Shown: piece after piece, positions 51,470 to 63,619 of the stretch | How positions within the stretch are numbered: position 1 is the stretch's first letter | Layout of the letters: each line of letters begins with the position of its first letter | NCBI GenBank assembly: GCA_036365455.1 | Contig: JAWQUS010000019.1 | Coordinates: 10,578,001 to 10,642,000 of the forward strand | Source of the DNA: Macrosoma leucophasiata | Lineage: Eukaryota > Arthropoda > Insecta > Lepidoptera > Hedylidae | DNA length: 64,000 nt | Direction of reading: 5' to 3' | Translations under genes and position numbers: made by a program | Notes under the pieces: generated by a model | Seen by the model: the letters and a program-made list of their open reading frames with translations, nothing else | The model's database searches: none | What the model was told of the DNA's origin: nothing

Positions 51470-52250
51470 GGGCAGAGCAGCTTGTGGCGAGCTGTTGGTG
51501 AGTAGCGACACCACCCCCTACCATCATCTCGAGTTCCTCCGAGAGAACTGGGCTCCGCCTCGTCCGCCACACAGAGGTACGGCCGGACAGAGCATCAGGT
51601 CTCTCACCTCTGGCTTGCCTTCATTGGCCGGTCAGAGTGGGGCGCTAGAGGTATGGCATTTGCAGAAATTTAGATAATAGGCTGTTGTCTAAATTTCTGA
51701 AGGAGCCATACACTCGGGGGTGTAAGTGTCTAAAGGCATAATAACGGGGAAGCCCGCTCCGAGCTCGAGATTACTCGCTCGTGATGGTGAAACCGGGGCC
51801 ACACCTCTCGACACCCCCAGCCTCTCTCAACAGTGTTGCCCCCTGTCGACCATCGGGTTGGCTGTTTGGGGGGCCCACCAAGGAGAGGCGAGTCACCACC
51901 TGCCTAAAGTAGGATTCGATAATGTGAGATGTTGAATATAGGCAGGTGCCGGATCTCACTCCATAGGCCCAGCCAGCTAGTCCCCCCAGTTCACCCACAT
52001 AGCCCAAAGTTTGGCAAATCACTTTTCATTACAGTAGCCCCATTATATTCTGCGGGGTCTGTCTGTGTCTGTATTAACTATTGATGCAGTCAGAGAGAGG
52101 TCCCGCCGAATATAACCCATTACAAAGTAGATCAAAATTCTCGAAAGGGCCTCTACGTGTTGGACCCCCCATGTCCCCGCGCAAGCCTGACAAAGGTCCG
52201 GGGTTCAAATTGGACCCCGTGCTGACGAGAGACATAATAATAATTTATAT
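51470..52250. other. GC-richer unrecognised segment
   Basis: Starts at an (AATAAT)n step and is clearly GC-richer than its surroundings. It includes a near-inverted pair around CAGAAATTTAGATAA and TTGTCTAAATTTCTG at 51662-51700. Short frames on both strands have no recognisable domain. It could be the 5' region of a non-LTR element, but that is a guess. Confidence 0.4.
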
Positions 52251-52360
52251 ATATTTGTGCTTTATTAATATTATCTTTTATTATATTTAATTAAGTTACT
52301 TATATATGTAAAAAAATAATTAATATGCATAATTAATAAATGAGTGATATAATAATAAAT

Positions 52361-52419
52361 TAGGTAATGCGGTGGTGCCTACGCCCGCGAGCTCCGTCAC
52401 TGGAGCTCTACAACCAGTA
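52361..52419 (-). repeat. Rep-A, 5' end only
   Basis: TAGGTAATGCGGTGGTGCCT to GAGCTCTACAACCAGTA. Confidence 0.75.
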
Positions 52420-52654
52420 GAAGATATTATATCTAGGAGTATTACACCCACAAACAGTCCAAATAAAACATGTCCAAACATGTAACTGATTCAAAATATT
52501 GCAGCGCACGTCAAGTGCCTGTTACATCGTGTTACGAGAGAACAATTGCGTTCCCGAATAAATATGGGCCAGCTTTTATTGTTATGTGTTTTGTTTCGTT
52601 CCGTTTGGATTTATGGCAAGAACATAGGTATAAGGTATGTTTTTTTGCGCATGA

Positions 52655-52924
52655 AGCGCGCAAGCGGTTAAGCGATACGGGCGCGGTCGGGAGTGTGACT
52701 GGTGAGCTAGTGGCAAATTAAAATGTACGTTTCCGTGCTTCGGAGGGCACGTTAAGCCGCGGGTTCCGGTTATTATCGATAGAAAGCAGACGGTTAACAT
52801 TGTCGGTGGGCTTATGGGCGGTTTGAAAACATCCGACAGCGGGTTGGCCACTAACCCGTATCTCCACCAATCCGCATTGGATCAGCGTGGTGGAATAAGC
52901 TCCAGGCCTCCCCCCAAAAAGGGG
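52655..52924. mobile_element. Rep-B, inverted copy
   Basis: GCGGTTAAGCGATACGGGCG, GGGCACGTTAAGCCGCGG, AAAACATCCGACAGCGGG, CAGGCCTCCCCCCAAAAAGG; opposite orientation to the other copies and cut before the GGGCACGAG block. Confidence 0.8.
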
Positions 52925-52929
52925 ACACG

Positions 52930-53461
52930 GCCGTGTTAAAGCCAAGTCTAGCTGAATTTTAAAGAAAAAAGTATTTTTGTTTAAAAGTGTTTCATTGTTT
53001 TGTATATCATAAAATCTGTTTTATAGATTATTCTGTACAGCTTAATTGTGTATTACATATTTATATAAAACAAACAGTTTAAGAACATTAAAATTTTAAT
53101 TTTCTCTGCTTAACTGCACGGTACGAAGTAAGTATAAGAATTTATATAATAATTACTGCTTTGAAATGATTTCACGCCCTTTTAAAATACGTAAGTCCGG
53201 ACAAAACGAATTACCTAATAAATCCATCACATCAATATATTACCCAAAATGCCTGATATTTAAACCTAACTCACGTTCAACCCTGATTAGACATTCCAGC
53301 CCCAATTCTTCCCTCGCAACATGACAGCTAGGGTGGAAAATTCAATAAGTTATTCGCGAAGACGAACGAACTTATAATTAGATATTTGACAAATAAAATG
53401 TTTTGATTCATAGAAATTCAGCATCAGCAGTTTACGCGTTGCAGGATCTGGGGACATGTCT
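52930..53461 (+). repeat. Direct segmental duplication, unit 1
   Basis: GTGTTAAAGCCAAGTCTAGC through GGATCTGGGGACATG. Matches unit 2 over CACGCCCTTTTAAAAT, CATCAATATATTACCC, CAACCCTGATTAGACATTCC and beyond with few differences. Confidence 0.85.
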
Positions 53462-53528
53462 GTGTTAAAGCCAAGTCTAGCCGAATTTTAAAGAAAAAAG
53501 TCTTTGTATTTATAAGGGTTTTATTGTT

Positions 53529-53735
53529 CTTTTTTTATATAATGAAAGTGGCAAACAAGCATTCAGATCACATTGATGTTAAGTGATGACTGCAGCCTAT
53601 AGACACCCACACAAAGACCAATGTCAAAGTGCAGATGCGTTACCGCTCCTGAGGCCTAAGATGTTACGCCTCTGTGCCGGAAATTACAGGGCCGTACATT
53701 ACCACTTGACCGGAACACGATAGTGCTGAACACTA
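53529..53735 (-). mobile_element. Rep-A retroposon, 5' end replaced by a fold-back
   Basis: Normal from the T-rich tail to GTGCTGAACACTA, then jumps into a reverse-complement copy of the neighbouring host sequence. Confidence 0.8.
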
Positions 53736-53777
53736 TTTACTTCGTACCGTGCCTAACTGCACGGTACGAAGTAAATA
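53734..53777. repeat. Perfect 19-bp inverted repeat at the Rep-A/host joint
   Basis: Arms 53734-53752 and 53759-53777 (CTTCGTACCGTGC / GCACGGTACGAAG core), 6-bp loop. Unit 1 has only the right arm, so the left arm is the new copy. Confidence 0.88.
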
Positions 53778-54251
53778 TAAGATATATATAATTACTGCTT
53801 TGAAATATTTTCACGCCCTTTTAAAATGTGTAAGTCCAGACAAAACGAATTACCTAATAAATCCATCACATCAATATATTACCCAAAATGCCTGATATTT
53901 AAACCTAACTCACGTTCAACCCTGATTAGACATTCCAGCCCCAATTCTTCCCTCGCTACATGACAGCTAGGGTGGAAAATCCAATAAGTTATTCGCGAAG
54001 GCGAACGAACTTATAATTAGATATTTGACATACAAAATATTTGATTTCAGCATCAGCAGTTTACGCGATGCTGGATCTGGGGACACTTGTCATCGCCAAG
54101 TTTAGCCAAATTTGAAAGAAAGAAATAATTAAATATTTGACTTAGTGTATAATATTTGATTTTAAAATTGGCCGATCAGCCTTTAGATATGGTAGTGTTC
54201 TTGCAAAGAATAGTCGAATATAAAAGAAAACCTTTACCTTTTTTACGTTTT

Positions 54252-54870
54252 TAGGGTTCCGTAGTAAACAAGGAACCCTTATAGTTTCGCCATGTCCGTC
54301 TGTCTGTCTGTCTGTCCGTCCGCGGTTTAGCGCAAAAACTATAAGTACTAGAGACTTGAAATTTGGCACAAGTATACATCTTAATCACGCCGACAAAGTG
54401 GTAGAAAAACATGAAAAAATATATATTTAGGGTAACCTCGCCTACATGTAACTCGCAGATATTTTTTTTATTTTCGATTTCCATATAGTGTGTAGTATCG
54501 TTGGATAGGTTTTTAAAAAATAGTATGGGTATCTAAACATCATTTTTCGATTTAGTTAACTGTTCGTGACTTATTAAGCTTTAAAGTGCAAATTTTCGAG
54601 ACTCAAGTGACCCCCCCCCATACAGACTAAACGGTTGTTGTTAGAAATTCAAACGTTACGGCAATAGTAACTATATATAACGAAATTAAAAGGAAAACTA
54701 TCACACTTAAGTTGTCCTTGCAAGTTTGCGAGTAATAGTCGATCAAATGTACTTTACTAGAAAATTTCGAACAAGTCCTTACAAAATATATTTTTTTTTT
54801 ATTTCATCTTTTACTCTGTAACTACGGAACCCTACACTGCGCGTGGCCCGACATGCACTTGACCAGTTTT
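54252..54870 (+). mobile_element. GGGTTCCGTAG element, long copy
   Basis: Begins AGGGTTCCGTAGTAAACAAG then GGAACCCTTATAG, (GTCT)n, GAGACTTGAAATTTGGCACA, and ends TACGGAACCCTACACTGCGC followed by GGCCCGACATGCACTTGACC. This is a repeat widespread in moths. The two GGGTTCCGTAG motifs near the ends are inverted. No conserved frame. Confidence 0.75.
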
Positions 54871-54963
54871 TCGTTTTATTTTGCATCCTTCTTAGCTTGA
54901 TCAATCACGATTATTCCAGAAAAATTAATCCTCATCACTTTAGCTTTAATACGTGATAATAAT

Positions 54964-55165
54964 TTCGACCCGGTTTGTCCAGCGCTGTGAGATGACCGTT
55001 GGATTCGAAGGGTCGCGGGTTCGACCCCCGCACCGGGATAAATATTTGCATGGCCTACAGATATTTGTTTCGGGTCTGGGTGTTTGTGTCTGTGTTGTAT
55101 GTGTACAACGGCGCCCACGACACAGGTTTTCACCTGCTTTGGGGCTGTGAGTGTAAGCGTACTTT
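54964..55165 (+). mobile_element. tRNA-derived SINE T3, full copy
   Basis: CGACCCGGTTTGTCCAGCG head, GGGTTCGACCCCCGCACCGG, GCATGGCCTACAGATATTTG, CAACGGCGCCCACGACACAG, GGCTGTGAGTGTAAGCG. The acceptor-like ends CCCGGT/ACCGGG pair. A retroposed tRNA relative. Confidence 0.8.
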
Positions 55166-55555
55166 ATTTTATTTATTTATTTTAATACATTGGCTGAATA
55201 CTCAAACGTCACTTAATTTTAAGCAATCCTCAAATGCATGCTATCTCTGTCGTTTCCATGTGTTTCATAGAGGCAAAAGACTTTTAAGTTCCACTAAGAT
55301 TTAAAAGACGTTTCAGTATTAGCCCGTATAGCTGTATTCAGCAATGCGTAAGTATATCTAAAATTTAATCAAACTTTCGCGTTTTCGTTCTTTATTCGTA
55401 AATCTTGAGACGTGCTCGCTAACGCAAACTTTATTGTAAAATAGCAGTTCGGATTCAGGTGGGGAGATATGGAGGTTTTTAATTACATTGGCACAGAAGT
55501 GGAATAGACAGCATTGATACTTTATATCTTGAAAGAGGTAAAATAAATAAGAAAA
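55166..55555. other. No recognisable gene
   Basis: A (TTTA)n step at 55165-55185 and unassigned sequence. Confidence 0.35.
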
Positions 55556-55630
55556 CAATTCAAATTGATGGTAAGTGACTACTGAAGCTTGCAGACGTCT
55601 GAACCAAAACCAGAGGTGTAAATGCAGATC
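55556..55630 (-). repeat. Rep-A, 3' scrap
   Basis: CAATTCAAATTGATGGTAAG, GACTACTGAAGCTTGCAGACG, AATGCAGATC; degenerate. Confidence 0.6.
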
Positions 55631-55644
55631 TTTTTTTGTTTGTG

Positions 55645-55932
55645 TTTTTTTTTTTATTTATTGATAGTGGCAAACAAGCATGCAGTTCACATTGATGATA
55701 AGTGATGACTGCAGCCTATAGACACCCACACAAAGACCGAGGTAAAAATGCAGATGCGTTACCACTTCTGAGGCTTAAGGTGTTATGCCTCTGTGCCGGA
55801 AATTACAGGGCCGTACATTACCACCTGACCGGAACACGATAGTGCTGAACACTACCATTTAGCGGCAAGTATATTAGGTAATGCGGTGGTGCCTACGCCC
55901 GCGAGCTCCGTCACTGGACCTCTTCCACCAGT
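55645..55932 (-). mobile_element. Rep-A retroposon, full length
   Basis: T-run, GTGGCAAACAAGCATGCAGT to GTCACTGGACCTCTTCCACC. It begins where the preceding scrap ends. Confidence 0.85.
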
Positions 55933-55953
55933 AAACACACACACAGTACACTT

Positions 55954-56096
55954 GCTGGTGGTAGAGTTCCAGTGTAGAGATTCAAGGGCGAAGGCACCAC
56001 CGCATTACCTAATCTATCTGCCACTAAATGGTAGTATTCCATTCTATCGTGTTCCGCTTAGTTTGTAATGTACGACCCCGTAACAACTATCACAGA
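55954..56096 (+). repeat. Rep-A, 5' half, diverged
   Basis: GCTGGTGGTAGAGTTCCAGT to GACCCCGTAACAACTATCAC; head-to-head with the previous copy. Confidence 0.75.
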
Positions 56097-56279
56097 GCTG
56101 AAACTAGACCGAAATTTATCGACAAAATCAAAATTAGATAAGGCCAATATTGCATAGAGCAGCTATACTCTAAGTGTGTTCCGCGGAACCCTAGGGTTCC
56201 GTGATACCTCTGTCGGGGTCCCGCAAGAACTTAGAAAAAAAAATCAAAACACCTCTCGGTTTGTGCGGTCGCTCCGCGG

Positions 56280-57200
56280 CCGCACAAAACGCTATGAACG
56301 TTATTTATTTATTTATTTGTATTTGTAGAAACATGTGTTACAATAGCTGGTACAATATCTCATAAGTTTGGTATCAACAATTTTATACTTGTACAACCCG
56401 TTTGCTCTAAGTTTGCCGGTCTGTGAAATGCGCGTACCCTCCCCCACGTGACTACAAAACTTACAATGTGTCATTGTTTTACCCAAATATGTACGTACAC
56501 AATTTTTATTGTAGCAATTAAATAAAAAATATTTTTATATTATGTTTTGCTGACGCTACTTTTCGAACGTCATACCTATCGCCAGCGGCAAACTTAAAAC
56601 GAGCGGGTAGTATACTTGTGAGCGCGCAGTCTCTTTGATAAAAGCCGCCTCTGAATTAGACGGTATAGTTGTCAACAAGCGACTTTCGACTCTAACTTCA
56701 AAGGATAAAGTCGATATTGTTTACAACGCAATTTTTAAATTTCTGTTTTTATTTTTGCTTTTTGTTTATCAAAGGTGCCAACTCGAGTATTTTCGAGAAT
56801 ATTTGAGATCGAGTCTAGGTATAAAAGCGGGGATCGCGCGTCGCGCGTCGTCAGTTGACGATTAGCGTTCGGAGCGATAAGTTACTACCTACTTACAAGC
56901 TCGCTAGCGAGAAACTAGTGTTCATTGTTTTACTGCCTGCTGTATTCTGTCGTCTCAGTTTTATACATTTCTTCACTGTAGGTACTAAATTTAGTCTCTT
57001 ATACGCAGTAAAGATTGTGCATTATTTAAACCCCACTATCCTGACGTGCAACATTATAAATAAAGAAGAAAGGAACGTTGGCATAATCCTTCAAGGATCG
57101 TACGGCCACCGGCGGGGAGACAATTGAATTTCAATTGTCATATTTTTCTCGTGTCTGGAGAGATTAAAGGTGTTGCAACAACCGCTTCTAATGACGCTGA
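56280..57200. other. 5' region of the hAT element
   Basis: Non-coding or too decayed to read; includes a TTATTTATTTATTTG step near 56300. A transposase start could lie near 57124 but is not certain. Confidence 0.5.
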
Positions 57201-59023
<1,823 letters not shown>

Positions 59024-59281
59024 TTAGATTTTTTCTTTTTAAATGTTTTCTATCCTTGCCAAGTGGTGAAGTAAATAATAATTAGTAACTGTTACATTGT
59101 ACTTTTATTATGCTGATTAATAAAAAATACACATATAAAAACAATTGTTTTATTGTAGGGTTCCATCAAGTATTTTGATTCCCAAAAGGGTTCCATCATT
59201 TAAAAAGTTTGAGAACCACTGGCATAGAGTGATACTCTGCCAGTTATGGTCGTGTATTAGTAGTACAGAAATAAAAAAAAA

Positions 59282-59753
59282 ACAGTCAAGTGCGGGTCGG
59301 ACCACGGGCAGTGTAGGGTTCCGTAGTTACAGAGTAAAAGATGTAATAAAAAATATATATATATTGTTTGAAATTTTCTAGTAAAATACATTTGGTCGAC
59401 TATTACTCGCAAATTGCCGTAACGTTTGAATTTCTAATAACAACCGTTTAATTGGCAGGGGGGGGACACTTGACTCTAACGAAAATTTGCACTTTAAAGC
59501 TTAATAAGTCACGAACAGTTAACTTAATCGAAAAATGATGTTAGCAAACTCTTAACATTTTCAAAACACTCATCCAACGATACTCCACACTATATGAAAA
59601 TCGAACATTTAAAAAACATTTACCTGTTACAAGTAGGGGAGGTTACTACCACTTTGTCGACGTGATTTAGGTGTATACTTGTGCCAAATTTCAAGTTTAA
59701 TAGTTTTTTCGCTAAACCGCGGACGGACAGACAGACAGACAGACGGACATGGC
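59282..59753 (-). mobile_element. GGGTTCCGTAG element, inverted, split by a T2 insertion
   Basis: CAGTCAAGTGCGGGTCGGAC and GTAGGGTTCCGTAGTTACAG at the left, GTTAACTTAATCGAAAAATG and (GACA)n to the right. The missing end, AAGGGTTCCTTGTTTACTAC then GGAACCCTAAA, resumes at 60098-60127 behind the insertion. Confidence 0.8.
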
Positions 59754-59762
59754 GAATCTATA

Positions 59763-60088
59763 ATCTATAATAAAATATATTTCACAAGCATGTGTTAATG
59801 CGAAATAATATAAAAAACAATTATTAAGGGTAAAAGCGACTTCTTTACGATATTCAATAAACTGCAAAGTCTATTATATCGGTTGCCTAACTAGCATAGT
59901 GGCAATAGATGGCGCTGCTGCTACCATAAAGCAATGAAACAAATGTGAAGGAAAGATTTGACAAATCGGGCAGGACTTCAGTAGCTCAATTGGAAGAGCG
60001 GCTGGACTAGATAGGTCGTCAGTAGGCCGCGAGTTCGAGTCTCGCCTGAAATCAAATTTTTCTTTCCATTTTACTTTAAAATAAAATA
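59763..60088 (+). mobile_element. tRNA-like repeat T2, single insertion with 9-bp target duplication
   Basis: GAATCTATA at 59754-59762 and 60089-60097 flank a 326-bp unit, and the host repeat reads continuously without it. The unit starts ATCTATAATAAAATATATTT and ends TACTTTAAAATAAAATA, with the tRNA-like core at about 59982-60050. This defines one mobile monomer of the family. Confidence 0.88.
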
Positions 60089-60127
60089 GAATCTATAAGG
60101 GTTCCTTGTTTACTACGGAACCCTAAA

Positions 60128-61007
60128 AACAATTCAATCACAAAATCCGTGATATTTTTGATCAAGTTAAATCAGTTGATCGATTTTGGTCTATTTTTGT
60201 GTCTTCTTGCATTTCACAAGTGCGGGGTTGACACTTGATTGTGTTGTTAGACGTAACAATGTATACATGTACAGTGTATCAGTGTGCGTGTCAGAGCGGT
60301 CAATCACGCGACCGCTCTCGTTTGCACACTTGCATTTACACACATACAAACACACCCGTCACCCAACCAAAAGTCAACCGCGCTCATAAATTGCAAAGAC
60401 TATACCAACATCAATTTGCCATAAAAATCAACTCTCTTTAATGTGTAATAGCACAATTCAAACCAATAAAATTCAGATGATTCTATATTGGACGGAAGCC
60501 AACTCAGGACCAATAGCTCCAAGCGTCGTATTGCTAATGAGATTTTGGACAATGAAATCTTTATATATATAATAGGGATGCTCTCTGATTCATGGTCTTT
60601 GGTTATTTGAATTGGGTCGGGTCTGCTGTTTGAAATTATGTGCTCAATCTGAAGGTAAAGGGTTTTGTGTGGTGGGCAGTTTAGTTTAATTATTGCTTTA
60701 AATATAAATTATGTTAATGTATTGTACCGTTGATATTATCACTATGGACAAATAGCTTATATAGCAGTCGTGGCAATGTGAGTGCAATTTGGCTTCTGGT
60801 TTTTGTGTAGATCACCATTAATGTGAACTGCTTATTGTCTCCATAATAACATTATAACAAACCAAAACATGATTAAGATGTAAGTGTAGCTAGAATAAAA
60901 AAAAACCAAAGAAAATTATCTTAACACGGTATCAAATATTCGTACCCGAATATGGTTCGTTTCTAAGTAGTAGTACGAAGTTCCGGCATCGAACTTATAT
61001 TAAAAAA
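60128..61007. other. No gene; possible Rep-A scrap
   Basis: 60780-60845 (CTGGTTTTTGTGTAGA, CACCATTAATGTGAACTGC) may be a decayed Rep-A 3' end. The overlapping 67- and 68-codon frames near 60186-60441 show no domain. Confidence 0.4.
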
Positions 61008-61318
61008 CGTAACTTCACGCCTGTAATCCCCGAAGGGGTAGGCAGAGGTAAATGCATGCATTCAAGCATACATGCAAACACCCACGATTCGCCGGTTACG
61101 TTTTGGCCCATGTAACAGGTGGCGAGCCTGTTGACATCTCCGGGCACATTACCAAACTTTGAGGTACTGGGAAATTTCCAGAAAATGGAAAAATCCCAAT
61201 AGAACCAGAGATAAAGGCTTTTTTCACCATTATCTCTGATAACCCCCTACCCGGGAATCAAACCCAGGACCTCAGCGTAGTAGTAGTGGCCTGCTACCAC
61301 TAGGCTACCGAGGCAGTT
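61008..61318 (-). mobile_element. SINE T1, full copy, near twin of 201-510
   Basis: 311 bp. Differs from the first copy by one extra T in GGCTTTTTTCACC and one substitution (AATCAAACC for AATCGAACC) in the B-box region. Confidence 0.88.
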
Positions 61319-61381
61319 AACTTATATTATTATTCATAAACGTTACTAACCGGAACCGTTTTTGTAATACTAGTTCTTTTG

Positions 61382-61812
61382 ACGACCCGGTTAGTCCAGC
61401 GGTGTGAGATTACCGTTTGATTCGAAAGGTCGCTTGTTCGATCACCGCACCGAGACAAATATTTGTATGGCCTACAGATATTTGTTTCGGGTCAAAGTGT
61501 TTGTGTATGTGTACAACGGCACCCACGACACAGGTTTATATAGGTCGCGCCAGGTAAAAAGAACGCTGGCGGTCAAGCTGCGCGTCATGTGTTTTTATTT
61601 CATTTTATGTTATTCTATGTAATATAGTTTTTAATCTGCCTACCAATACACGAAACCGCAAGCGAAAGCTAGATCAAAAATAAACCAATAGGGCTAGTAC
61701 TTTCGTGCGCGAGTGTACCGATGCGCGAACACATCCCTTCTACTTTCTTCCAGCGTTCTTTTTACGTGGCGCGACCTATACCTACTGTGGGGCTGTGAGT
61801 GTAAGTGTTATG
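61382..61812 (+). mobile_element. tRNA-derived SINE T3, split by a MITE
   Basis: Head and middle at 61382-61540 (GACGACCCGGTTAGTCCAGC to CACGACACAGGTTTATA), end at 61779-61812 (TACCTACTGTGGGGCTGTGA). The interruption falls in the TTTATACCTA block that is continuous in the 50576 copy. Confidence 0.85.
61541..61778. mobile_element. MITE with TAGGTCGCGCCA ends nested in SINE T3
   Basis: The 29-bp ends are inverted repeats with one mismatch (TAGGTCGCGCCAGGTAAAAA versus TAGGTCGCGCCACGTAAAAA). Host comparison shows a TA duplication at the joint (alternatives within TATA cannot be excluded). 238 bp, no coding. Confidence 0.88.
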
Positions 61813-61910
61813 TACCGAGTCACCCGGAGGGTTCATGACTCACGCCGTCAACACCAGATCGATGCAACATCGCACGGCCACCGAGCGCGGTTACCGATCG
61901 GCCCATATGA

Positions 61911-62256
61911 ACAATAATAATGGCAACCCATTATACGTCCCACTGCTGGGCACGAGTCTCTCCCCTTTTTGGGGGGAGGCCTGGAGCTTACTCCACCACG
62001 CTGCTCCAATGCGGATTGGTGGAGGTGGGTGGGTTAGTGGCCAACCCGCTGTCGGATGTTTTCAAACCGCCCACAAGGCCTCCGACAAGGTTTAACGACT
62101 GCTATCCATCGATAGCAACCGGGACCGACGGCTTAACGTGCCCTCCGAAGCACGGAAACGCGCATTTAATTTGCCACTAGCGGTCACCCATCACACTACC
62201 CGACCGCGCCCGTATTGCTTAACCGAGCAGATCGCTTACGATCTACACCAGCCGCT
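61911..62256. mobile_element. Rep-B, full-length copy
   Basis: ACAATAATAATGGCAACCC start to GATCTACACCAGCCGCTGG. Best-kept copy, including GACGGCTTAACGTGCCCTCC. Confidence 0.85.
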
Positions 62257-62263
62257 GGGCCAT

Positions 62264-62690
62264 GCGCGCTTCATATGAACAATACCCATTCTTAATTGTG
62301 ATAAACTTATCATTGTTAATTGTACCAACCTGTAGTAGTAAGTCATAAATTAACTTTACTATCGTTTCTGACATCGGGCGATTGTCACACGATCCTAATT
62401 AATAAGTTTTACTATTGTAATGGAAGTGGTAAACAAGCATGCAGTTCACGTTGATGTTAAGTGATGACTGCAGCCTATAGACACCCACAAAGACTAAGGT
62501 CAAAATGCAGATGCGTTACCACTCCTGAGGCCTAAGGTGTTACGCCTCTGTGCCGGAAATTACAGGGCTGTACATTACCACCTGACCGGAATACGATAGT
62601 GCTGAACACTACCATTTAGCGGCAAGTATCTTAGGTAATGCGGTGGTGCCTACGCCCGCGAGCTCCGTCACTGGAGCTCTACCACCAGTA
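62264..62690. repeat. Direct duplication, unit 1
   Basis: GCTTCATATGAACAATACCC, through TAGTAGTAAGTCATAAATTA and CATCGGGCGATTGTCACAC, then a Rep-A copy. It matches 63620-64000 with few differences, about 1355 bp apart. Confidence 0.85.
62413..62690 (-). mobile_element. Rep-A retroposon, full length
   Basis: ATTGTAATGGAAGTGGTAAA to GAGCTCTACCACCAGTA. It shares GTGGTAAAC and CACGTTGATG with the copy at 63764, so it was duplicated with its surroundings. Confidence 0.85.
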
Positions 62691-62721
62691 AAATTAAGTA
62701 CTTGAAATTAATATATTTTAA

Positions 62722-62912
62722 TTAGCTGTTGCCCGCGGATTCGCCCGCGTGGAAGTCGTTTTAAAAATAAGTAAGTAGCCTATGTTCTTTCTCAAAGTCA
62801 GCTCTATCTCAATACCAAATTTCATTAAAATCGGTTCAGTCGTTTGGACGTGAAAAGGTAGCAGATAGACAGACAGAGTTACTTTCGGATTTATAATATT
62901 AGTAGGGATTTG
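62722..62912 (+). repeat. RTE-like 3'-end repeat
   Basis: TTAGCTGTTGCCCGCGGATTC, TAAAATCGGTTCAGTCGTTTG, (GACA)n, GGATTTATAATATTAGTAGG. Confidence 0.75.
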
Positions 62913-63087
62913 ATTTCGGTTTCTTTTGGGATCCTCCGGCTACAGCCGACATATCGTAAGCGCTTTTTTTTTTTTCTGTTTGTTTGTCTATATTGAAGTG
63001 CGTATTGTTGCTGCCCGATTGATTTGCGATAGACATGAACTCGTTGGATGTATAGTGGAGTTTTTGTCCACTAGTTTTTTCTTTTTA

Positions 63088-63130
63088 GGGTTCCGTAGTA
63101 AACAAGGAACTTTATAGTTTCGCCATGTCC

Positions 63131-63165
<35 letters not shown>

Positions 63166-63619
63166 CACGGTTTAGCGTAAAAACTATAAGTACAAGAGAC
63201 TTGAAATTTGGCATAGGTATACACCTTAATCACGCCGACAAAGTAGTAGAATAAAAACATGAAAAAAAAATATTTAGGGTAACCTCCCCTACTTGTAACG
63301 CGCAAATATTTTTAAAATTTTTGATTTCCATACTGTGTGTGTGGGTATCGTTGGATAGGTCTTTAAAAAATATTATGGGTGGTCAAACATCATTTTTCGA
63401 TTTAGATTACTGTTTGTGACTTATTAAGCTTTAAAGTGCAAATTTTCGTTAGACTCAAGTGTCCTCCCCCTACAGACTAAACGGTTATTGTTAGAAATTC
63501 AAACGTTACGGCAATAGTGGCTACATATAGCGAAATTAAAAGGAAAACTATCACACTAAAGTTGGCCTTGTAAGTTTGCGAGTTAAAGTCGATCAAATGT
63601 ATTTTACTCGAAAATTTCG
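63088..63619 (+). mobile_element. GGGTTCCGTAG element, 3' truncated
   Basis: AGGGTTCCGTAGTAAACAAGG, eight TCTG steps at about 63128-63161, GAGACTTGAAATTTGGCATA; stops at CGAAAATTTCG where the duplicated segment begins. The minus-strand 105-codon frame over it is not a gene. Confidence 0.75.

Larger units (their letters stand above)
53463..54115 (+). repeat. Direct segmental duplication, unit 2, with Rep-A insert
   Basis: Same sequence as unit 1 but interrupted at about 53529 by a Rep-A copy that ends in a fold-back. About 190 bp of unit 1 (around 52985-53110) are missing here. Confidence 0.85.

Noticed and set aside
54142..54484. Minus-strand frames over the GGGTTCC element
   Set aside because: The frame includes the (GACA)n stretch and is not kept at 63088 or 59282.
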